Source: Rhizobium sp. 11515TR | GTDB taxonomy: Bacteria; Pseudomonadota; Alphaproteobacteria; Rhizobiales; Rhizobiaceae | Length of the DNA: 64,000 nt | Direction of reading: 5' to 3' | Assembly: GCF_002277895.1 (NCBI RefSeq) | Contig: NZ_CP022998.1 | Location: 1,469,501 to 1,533,500 of the forward strand | Part shown: one piece after another, positions 55,047 through 64,000 of the stretch | How positions within the stretch are numbered: the stretch's first letter is position 1 | Layout of the letters: the number at the start of each line of letters is the position of its first letter | Notes under the pieces: model-generated | Database searches by the model: none | What the model was told of the DNA's origin: nothing | The model's input: only the letters and a program-made list of their open reading frames with translations | Translations under genes and position numbers: made by a program

Positions 55047-56009
55047 ATGCAAAACACAGGCGACATCAACGGGCGCGTCGCTGACGCGCCATCCGGCAAC
55101 TGGGTCTATCGCGTCCTGCCTCCGACGCTTTGGCCTTACGCCCAGCTTGCGCGCTGGGACAGGCCGATCGGCTGGCAGCTCCTGATGTGGCCATGCTTCT
55201 GGTCCGTCGCGCTTGCGGCCAATGCCTCCGTCGCTTTGGGACATGGCTCCCCCGGCTTCGTGGTGATCTATCACCTCTTCCTTTACTTTATCGGCGCCGT
55301 CGCCATGCGCGGTGCCGGCTGCACCTACAATGATCTGGTCGACCACGAGATCGATATGTCCGTGGCGCGCACCCGCTCGCGCCCGTTGCCATCGGGCCGG
55401 GTGACGCGGCTCCAGGCAAAGGTGTTCATCGCATTGCAGGCTCTCGTCGGCTTGCTGGTGCTGCTGCAGTTCAACTGGTTTGCCGTTATCCTCGGGGTGC
55501 TGTCGCTCGGCATTGTCGCGCTCTATCCCTTTGCCAAGCGCTTTACCGACTGGCCGCAATTCTTCCTTGGCCTTGCCTTTTCCTGGGGCGCTCTGATGGG
55601 CTGGGCGGGTCTCTTCGGCAGCCTGTCGCTTGCCCCGATCGTGCTCTATCTCGCCGCCATCCTCTGGACCATCGGTTACGATACGATCTACGCGCATCAG
55701 GACAAGGAGGATGATGAGCTGATCGGTGTGCGTTCGACCGCCCGGCTTTTCGGCGATCAGACTCGCCTCTGGCTGGTCGGGCTCTATGGAGCGACGCTGC
55801 TTCTGATGCTGCTATCCTTTGCGCTCGCCGGTACAAGCTGGCTCGCCTATCTCGGCCTGATCGTCGCCGGCGGCATGTTCGCCTATCAGATCGCCGTGCT
55901 CGATATCAACGACGGCACACAATGTCTGGCCCTCTTCAAATCAAACAATCGGGTCGGGCTGATCATCTTCGTCGGTCTTTTCCTGTCGTTCCTGTTTCTC
56001 GCTCCCTGA
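55047..56009 (+). CDS. ubiA: 4-hydroxybenzoate polyprenyltransferase
   Basis: UbiA attaches the polyprenyl chain to 4-hydroxybenzoate in ubiquinone synthesis, at the inner membrane. The 320 residues have about eight hydrophobic helices. The first aspartate-rich motif is NDLVDHEIDMSVARTRSRPL and the second is DTIYAHQDKEDDELIGVRST. Start MQNTGDINGRVADAPSGNWV is preferred; a TTG at 55011 extends the frame. The polyprenyl diphosphate synthase at 32.8 kb would supply its substrate. Confidence 0.93.
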   Translation: MQNTGDINGRVADAPSGNWVYRVLPPTLWPYAQLARWDRPIGWQLLMWPCFWSVALAANASVALGHGSPGFVVIYHLFLYFIGAVAMRGAGCTYNDLVDHEIDMSVARTRSRPLPSGRVTRLQAKVFIALQALVGLLVLLQFNWFAVILGVLSLGIVALYPFAKRFTDWPQFFLGLAFSWGALMGWAGLFGSLSLAPIVLYLAAILWTIGYDTIYAHQDKEDDELIGVRSTARLFGDQTRLWLVGLYGATLLLMLLSFALAGTSWLAYLGLIVAGGMFAYQIAVLDINDGTQCLALFKSNNRVGLIIFVGLFLSFLFLAP

Positions 56010-56049
56010 AGGAAGGAATGCGCCGCATCAGGTTCCAGAGGAGGGCGTC

Positions 56050-56505
56050 ATGGCATGCGAAATCCGTCTGGCCTCAGAGGCGGACACCGAGGCTATCAGT
56101 GGCGTAATCCTGACCGCACTTCACGAAAGCAACGCACAGGACTATTCTCCCGATATCATCGCGCGCGTTGCCGAAAGCTTTAGTCCCGCTGGCGTGCGCA
56201 GGCTCATGAGCAGCAGAACGGTCTTCGTGGCGGTCGAAGATGGAAGCATTGTCGGCACCGCGAGCCTTGACCGTGCCGTCGTGCGCACGGTGTTCGTCTC
56301 TCCCTCCGCGCAGCGACGCAGCATTGGCGCCTGCCTGATGGTGGCAATCGAACGGGCGGCGAGGGCAGGTGGTAATGCCATTCTGTCCGTCCCCTCGTCG
56401 ATTACCGCGCAGGGCTTTTACGAAAAGCTCGGCTTCCATGCTGTCGGCGAGAGTTTTCATGGCGATGAACGAACGATCATTATGGAGCGCTCGCTGATAC
56501 CATAA
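56050..56505 (+). CDS. GNAT family N-acetyltransferase
   Basis: A 151-residue GNAT acetyltransferase. The core contains VRTVFVSPSAQRRSIGACLM, where Q/R-R-x-I-G-A is the acetyl-CoA pyrophosphate loop, and ITAQGFYEKLGFHAVGES near the C-terminus. The usual family start (EIRLASEADTEAISGVILTA) is present. GAGG lies upstream of the ATG. Substrate unknown. It follows ubiA by 40 nt. Confidence 0.85.
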   Translation: MACEIRLASEADTEAISGVILTALHESNAQDYSPDIIARVAESFSPAGVRRLMSSRTVFVAVEDGSIVGTASLDRAVVRTVFVSPSAQRRSIGACLMVAIERAARAGGNAILSVPSSITAQGFYEKLGFHAVGESFHGDERTIIMERSLIP

Positions 56506-56511
56506 GATTTT

Positions 56512-56538
56512 GGCCGCGGGATCGGTTTTCCCGCGGCC
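56512..56538. terminator. Stem-loop between convergent GNAT and DUF6101 genes
   Basis: GGCCGCGGGA and TCCCGCGGCC form a perfect 10-bp stem with a TCGGTTT loop. U-runs are absent on both sides, so intrinsic termination is uncertain, but position between convergent genes supports it. Confidence 0.5.
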
Positions 56539-56574
56539 GGCTTCTGGCGATATTCGATTTCAAGCCTAATCGGC

Positions 56575-57141
56575 TTAATGTCTGGCAATGATCTCGCGAC
56601 CCTGGATTTTCATCTTGACGCCGAGCTTGCCAGTCGTGCGGCGCACGAGGAAGCGTGGGCGGCGATTTGCGAAATAGGAATGGCGGCGACGCGGCTGGCT
56701 GTCCTGCGAGCGGACGCCGCCGAGATGTTCTTCCAGCGGACGGGCCACGCCGTCGGCTTCGATCATCAGCATCGGGATGCGGAAGGCTTCCGACCAGGAG
56801 CGCCAGTCGGCGGCGATGTCGCTCAAATCGTGGGCCACGAGAAGGGGGATGCAGAGATCCGGATCGGAGTGATGCAGTTCTAGCGTGACGGTGACTTCGC
56901 CGTCGCCGTGATCTATGGCGCGGGCGGCTACACCCTGGAATGCACGCTTGGGCAAGGCAACGGACAGCGGCAGGCCGCTGGACGGCAGGATCTTGCGCAG
57001 CACTGCGCCGCGCTCGTCGATCGTAATGGTGACATCACCTTCGGCACCTCGCATGGCGTAGCTGACCTGTTGCGGGAAGCGCGCCGGATCAAGCCGCAGT
57101 GTGGTTCCAGCCCAGTCGGGCTTCAGGACGGTATTAGTCAT
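56575..57141 (-). CDS. DUF6101 family protein
   Basis: A 188-residue cytoplasmic protein, MTNTVLKPDWAGTTLRLDPA at the start, with LPKRAFQGVAARAIDHGDGE, VTLELHHSDPDLCIPLLVAH and DWRSWSEAFRIPMLMIEADG. It ends in a basic tail (RPRFLVRRTTGK, about 163-188) that could touch nucleic acid or phospholipid. I recognise the DUF6101 pattern of rhizobia, without a known function. It is divergent from the DUF1217 gene. Confidence 0.75.
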   Translation of the reverse strand: MTNTVLKPDWAGTTLRLDPARFPQQVSYAMRGAEGDVTITIDERGAVLRKILPSSGLPLSVALPKRAFQGVAARAIDHGDGEVTVTLELHHSDPDLCIPLLVAHDLSDIAADWRSWSEAFRIPMLMIEADGVARPLEEHLGGVRSQDSQPRRRHSYFANRRPRFLVRRTTGKLGVKMKIQGREIIARH

Positions 57142-57458
57142 CGATTTTTCTACCCTTGCTTTACCTGAGAGCCGGTTGTTCCGGTCTTCTCTCGGAGAAC
57201 TTTGTCCTCTCGTTGTTGGGCAGATTAGGCGCCGTCCCTTCCAGACAGCTTAAAAATCGAGGTTAAGAAAACTTTGCGTCCTCAAATGGTTAGCAAACTC
57301 GAATGCATCAGGGTTTCCATAAGGTGAACACAGGGCAGGGTGGTGCTTCAGTATAGTGCACGCATAAGGTGAGTGCGTGTAAGTCTCAGGTAAGGTTTGT
57401 ATGAAATAATGTCAGCCAGATTCGCCCCCTTTATTAGAGATCTATTGGGATTCTGCTG
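57142..57458. other. Divergent region between DUF6101 and DUF1217 genes
   Basis: About 317 nt, fairly AT-rich. It contains TTAA-N9-TTAA at 57250-57266, which misses CtrA spacing. I see no gene and no certain promoter. Confidence 0.4.
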
Positions 57459-59975
57459 ATGATTTCCACTTATCTTGGTTATACGATCGCAACCAGAGAT
57501 ATGGCGACCTCACTCAACCAGGTGGCGCAGCAGTCGCAAAGCAAGCGTTTGATCGACTATTACAACGCCAATATCGGCAAAGTAACTGACGTCGATGACT
57601 TCCTGAATGACTATCAGCTATACAGTTACGCAATGGAAGCTTACGGGCTTTCCGACATGACCTATGCCAAGGCCTTTATGAAACAGGTCCTGACCAGCGA
57701 CCTCAGCGACTCCAGCAGTTTCGCCAACAAGCTCACCGATCCGCGCTACAAAGAATTCGCGGCGGCGTTCAATTTCGGCACGAGCGCGACGGGCACGACG
57801 AATACGGCACAAACCAGCACGCAGGAAGATGACCTCATCGGACTTTACCAACAGTCCTTCACGAATGAGGAGACGTCGGCGGCGACCGAAACGACCTATT
57901 ACAGCCAGAACATCAGCTCGGTTAAGACGGTCGATGATCTGCTCGGCAATACCCGCCTGCGTAATTATGTGCTGCAGGCCTATGGTATCGACCCGACCTA
58001 TGTGTCGAATTCGGCTCTGAAGCAGATGCTGACGAGCGATCTCAGCGATCCGAACAGCTACGTCAATCAGAATGGCGGCACTGCCGACAAGGCGCTGGTG
58101 GCGGAATTCAATTTCAATGCCGACGGCACGGTCAAGACATCGACCCCGGATGGAGACACGGCCTATTACGAGACCAATATCGGCAGCGTCACCTCGGTCG
58201 ATCAGCTGACGTCCAATCCGCAGCTGTTCCAGTACGTCAAGACGGCATTCAATATCCCATCCTATATCACGGCGGATCAGTTCAATGCTTCGGCCAAGGA
58301 TGCCAGCACAGCGAGTTCGAATGGGCTGACTGCGGTCATGGCGGAATTCAACTTCCAGAGCGATGGCACCGTCGCATCCGGTTCACAAGCACAGACATCT
58401 GACCAGATAAGCGCCACCACGGCAGGCTATACCGCGAACTATCCCGGAGGGCCGCAGACGCTCAGCCAGCAGGCCGATGTGATGAGTGCCTACAATTCCG
58501 CCGTGCCCTCGTTCACGACGAGCGTCGGCGCAACCGACAACGATCTCTATTACAAGAATCATATCGGCTCCATCACGTCAGTCGACCAGCTGACATCGGA
58601 CACGCGCCTTTTCGATTACATCAAGACGGCTTACGGCATCGATCCGACGACGCCAGCCGTCGTCTTCAAGAACGCCTTCGGCGATTCGACGACCGCCGCC
58701 ATCTTCGGTCTGACCGACGTCGTCTCCCAATTCAATTTCCAGTCGGACGGGACACTTGCTTCCGGCCAGACCGCGCAGTCCCAGGACGAGATCGACGCGG
58801 CCTCCAAGGCCTATATGAGCAATTATCAGTCATCGCAATCGACCCTGACCACGGATGCGGTCAACAACTACAAGAACCGCATCGCCGATGTGAAGACCAT
58901 CAAGGATTTCTTTGCCAGCAATGCGTCCGACAGTGATACCTCCAACGACAGTGCGCCGGAACTCTATCAGATGGCGCTGCGTGCCTATGGCATCGGTGAG
59001 AACGAAGTCACGAAGTCACAGCTGACCAAGATTCTCGAAAGCGATCCCTACGATCCGAAGAGCTATGTCAACTCGCTCAAGGACTCCCGCTTCACCGCGC
59101 TTGCCAAGGCATTCAATTTCGACAGCAAAGGCAATCTGAAGGCTCCGGTGCAGTCTTTGTCGCAGACGCAGATCAACAGCTATATCTCGGAATATTCGAG
59201 CCGCAGTACCGCGGGGCTATCGGGCGCCGAACTGACCAAAGCCACCAGCGACGCCAAGACCGCCGGCACCTATTTCGCCACCAACATCGTCAAGGTGACC
59301 AGCGTCACGGATCTCCTGGCCGACAGCAAGCTTACGAATTTCATCCTGACGGCCAACGGCATCGATCCGAAGACGGTCGATACGGCGACGCTGAAGAAGG
59401 CTTTCGCCTCCGATCCATCCGATTCGAAGAGCTTCATCAACACGACGGATGGTGCCAAGTTCAAGAGCATCGTCGAGGCGTTCAATTTCGGCACCGACGG
59501 AAATCTGACCGACACGAAGCTCGGCACGGCGCAAAACCAGGGCGCGCTTGCTGCGACCAATGATCTCTTTCTGCATCAAACGCTGGAAGATCAGCAAGGC
59601 GAGACCAATCCCGGCGTGCGTCTGGCGCTCTACTTCCAGCGCAAGGCGCCTGATATCAACTCGATCTATGACATCATGGGCGATTCGGCGCTCTATGAGG
59701 TCATCACCACCACCTACAACCTGCCAAGCTCGATCTCCAACATGGATGTCGATACCCAGGCCAGCATGCTGAGCAAGTTCGTCAATGTGAGCGATCTGCA
59801 GGACCCGGATAAGGTCAATCAGCTGCTACAGCGATTCTCCGCGATGTATGACATGGAGAACAATACGACCTCCTCGACATCGCCGGCGCTATCGATTCTC
59901 ACTGGCTCGTCGTCGAGCTCCGGCATCAGCGCCGATACGCTGCTTTCCATCGCGCAGCTGTCCTCGTCGCGGTAA
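57459..59975 (+). CDS. DUF1217 protein built from six tandem repeats
   Basis: An 838-residue protein made of six diverged repeats and a C-terminal cap. Repeats lie at about 34-107, 147-220, 236-300, 364-428, 470-555 (with an insertion) and 605-678; each begins with an aromatic pair then N-I-x-x-V-x-x-V and ends FNF. The cap (721-797, NPGVRLALYFQRKAPDINSI, then YDIMGDSALYEVI) is the best DUF1217 match. It is rich in Ser, Thr and Asp and has few Cys. There is no signal peptide. DUF1217 genes often sit near flagellar genes in rhizobia (recollection), so secretion by the flagellar export route is a guess. Confidence 0.82.
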   Translation: MISTYLGYTIATRDMATSLNQVAQQSQSKRLIDYYNANIGKVTDVDDFLNDYQLYSYAMEAYGLSDMTYAKAFMKQVLTSDLSDSSSFANKLTDPRYKEFAAAFNFGTSATGTTNTAQTSTQEDDLIGLYQQSFTNEETSAATETTYYSQNISSVKTVDDLLGNTRLRNYVLQAYGIDPTYVSNSALKQMLTSDLSDPNSYVNQNGGTADKALVAEFNFNADGTVKTSTPDGDTAYYETNIGSVTSVDQLTSNPQLFQYVKTAFNIPSYITADQFNASAKDASTASSNGLTAVMAEFNFQSDGTVASGSQAQTSDQISATTAGYTANYPGGPQTLSQQADVMSAYNSAVPSFTTSVGATDNDLYYKNHIGSITSVDQLTSDTRLFDYIKTAYGIDPTTPAVVFKNAFGDSTTAAIFGLTDVVSQFNFQSDGTLASGQTAQSQDEIDAASKAYMSNYQSSQSTLTTDAVNNYKNRIADVKTIKDFFASNASDSDTSNDSAPELYQMALRAYGIGENEVTKSQLTKILESDPYDPKSYVNSLKDSRFTALAKAFNFDSKGNLKAPVQSLSQTQINSYISEYSSRSTAGLSGAELTKATSDAKTAGTYFATNIVKVTSVTDLLADSKLTNFILTANGIDPKTVDTATLKKAFASDPSDSKSFINTTDGAKFKSIVEAFNFGTDGNLTDTKLGTAQNQGALAATNDLFLHQTLEDQQGETNPGVRLALYFQRKAPDINSIYDIMGDSALYEVITTTYNLPSSISNMDVDTQASMLSKFVNVSDLQDPDKVNQLLQRFSAMYDMENNTTSSTSPALSILTGSSSSSGISADTLLSIAQLSSSR

Positions 59976-60127
59976 CAGGTCCCCGCAAAAAATCTAATCT
60001 CTCTCCTGTTGTGCCTCCGGGCGGCATGGCCCTACCATGCTCTTGTTTCTTCAGGGTTTCCGAGCATATTCGGACGTGTTTTTCGGGTGTGGAATGGCAG
60101 CTTTCCACAACGGCAGGAAGGAACTTA

Positions 60128-60135
60128 TTAACCAT
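60128..60135. promoter_or_regulatory. TTAACCAT half-box before ftsK
   Basis: TTAACCAT, a short CtrA-type motif, lies 60 nt before the ftsK ATG. Single 8-mers of this type are not strong evidence. Confidence 0.2.
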
Positions 60136-60194
60136 CCTTGCCCTATTCGATTTGAGAAGCCAACGGCAATATCAATGACTGGGTTGCAGGTCTC

Positions 60195-63179
<2,985 letters not shown>

Positions 63180-63224
63180 TCCAGCTGGGGGGCGACGCTG
63201 GCCGCGGTCGTCGCGGAGAGTGCG

Positions 63225-63413
63225 CACCCCCTCTGTCGCTTTCGCGGCATCTCCCCCACACGGGGAGAGATTGGTAATCCGCAGCACCTTGTGGCCTCAA
63301 ACAAACATCTCGCCCGCAGGAGCTAAGCGCAATGACTTGGCGAAGCGTTGCGACATACTCCCAACAATCTCCCCCCTTGTGGGGGAGATGTCACGTAAGT
63401 GACAGAGGGGGGT
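63225..63413. repeat. Palindromic repeat of a second family after ftsK
   Basis: Two arms of about 50 nt in inverted orientation, 63225-63274 and 63361-63413, each with a nested hairpin (ATCTCCCC... and complement) and ends in CCCCCTCTGTC / GACAGAGGGGG. The internal spacer is about 86 nt. The sequence differs from the 41.98-43.62 kb units, so it is a separate family. Confidence 0.8.
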
Positions 63414-63479
63414 ATCAGAGGCTCAGTACACTGACAGCCGATTTCTCGTTATGCGGAATGCATCACATCGATCTCGATA

Positions 63480-64000
63480 TCAAACCCGCTCAAGCTTGAC
63501 ATGCGGCAGCGGCGGCAATTCGACGCGGATAACCTGATTTCGCTGAACACAGCCGCCCTGCACGACAATGCCCATGATCCCCGCCTTGCGGACCAACCCG
63601 CCATCGGCATCCTTGTCGAGTACAGCGTGCAGCAAGCCCTTCTGAAAATTATCGATCTGCTTGCAGGGATTGCGCAGGCCCGTGACCTCGATGATCGCTT
63701 CCGCGTCGATATGCAGGCGTGTCCCCTGGGGCAGCGAGAGCAGGTCGATCCCTCGGGTCGCAATGTTCTCGCCCATGTCACCCGGCGAAACGGAAAAACC
63801 CTTTTCAGTAAGCTCGTCGAACAGCTCCTCCTGAATGAGGTGCACTTGGCGCAGGTTGGGTTGGGTCGGATCGATCGCGACGCGTGAGCGATGCTTCACC
63901 GTCACCCCCATATGCGCGTCGCCCTCCACGCCGAGCCCGGTCAGCACTTGAATGTAATCTTTGGTCTGCTTGCTGAACTCGTGCACGCCGCTGCTGCTGA
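63480..64000 (-). CDS. MOSC domain-containing protein (5' end beyond window)
   Basis: A MOSC-domain protein, 5'-truncated by the window edge. MOSC domains relate to the C-terminus of molybdenum cofactor sulfurases. Visible: LTGLGVEGDAHMGVTVKHRS, then RQVHLIQEELFDEL, SVSPGDMGENIATRGIDLLS, IDAEAIIEVTGLRNPCKQID (with the conserved cysteine) and GIMGIVVQGGCV. An in-frame GTG at 63986 exists, but the frame continues to base 64000 and relatives begin with further residues before HEFSK, so the true start is probably outside. The target metal cofactor or substrate is not known. Confidence 0.85.
   Translation of the reverse strand, partial: SSSGVHEFSKQTKDYIQVLTGLGVEGDAHMGVTVKHRSRVAIDPTQPNLRQVHLIQEELFDELTEKGFSVSPGDMGENIATRGIDLLSLPQGTRLHIDAEAIIEVTGLRNPCKQIDNFQKGLLHAVLDKDADGGLVRKAGIMGIVVQGGCVQRNQVIRVELPPLPHVKLERV

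Noticed and set aside
57250..57266. TTAA-N9-TTAA near the DUF1217 gene
   Set aside because: The CtrA full site needs a 7-nt spacer, so this is not a match.

Overview
The window looks like chromosomal DNA of an alphaproteobacterium of the Rhizobiaceae, most likely Rhizobium or a close relative. The clues are GC-rich codon use, an F0 ATP synthase operon (atpI-atpB-atpE-atpF'-atpF) with two b-type subunits and no F1 genes beside it, alphaproteobacterial families (DUF2093, DUF1217, DUF6101, HPE1-like), an endonuclease-type MutL, a soluble second-type FtsK, and rhizobial-style palindromic repeats. I see no rRNA, tRNA, CRISPR, IS transposase or prophage genes. Most of the window is core genome. Species assignment and product names rest on remembered family features, not on a search.

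Layout. 0-3.7 kb: LPS inner core/lipid A genes (waaA, HAD phosphatase, lpxK), then DUF2093. 3.7-10 kb: mutL on the minus strand, a PAS-receiver regulator, a GGDEF-EAL protein and a PRC-barrel protein. 10-14.4 kb: a minus-strand galactonate-type operon (SDR, dgoK, dgoA, SMP-30 lactonase) divergent from an IclR regulator, with a perfect dyad between them. 14.7-21 kb: LuxR solo, Mrp, CorA, Kup. 21-25.3 kb: SleB-like hydrolase and the F0 operon. 25.4-36 kb: phosphotransferase, RNase HII, a radical SAM protein behind a LexA-type box, a small glycosyltransferase-like protein, moaB/ispE, a TPR protein, polyprenyl diphosphate synthase, a TrmN6-like methyltransferase and an S49 peptidase. 36.2-36.8 kb: an AbrB/PIN toxin-antitoxin pair. 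37-45.3 kb: glyQ and glyS separated by lemA, an aroA-like gene, DUF2207 and a DUF559 nuclease-like gene. 45.4-57 kb: MCP, HPE1-like protein, purD, tex, cfa, a lipoprotein, MipA/OmpV, ubiA, GNAT and DUF6101. 57.4-64 kb: a repeat-built DUF1217 protein, ftsK, and a MOSC protein cut by the window edge.

The most unusual part is 41.98-43.62 kb. A 49-nt palindromic unit occurs five times. Two units form an inverted pair upstream of the DUF559 gene. A third unit encodes the C-terminus of the DUF559 protein and supplies the purine-rich stretch before glyS. Two more form an inverted pair inside glyS and add about 40 in-frame residues. A different palindromic family lies after ftsK at 63.2-63.4 kb. Regulatory candidates include a LexA box before the radical SAM gene, a sigma-54 promoter in an otherwise empty 620-bp gap, two perfect CtrA-type boxes (before mutL/PAS-REC and before cfa), and a dyad before the toxin-antitoxin pair.
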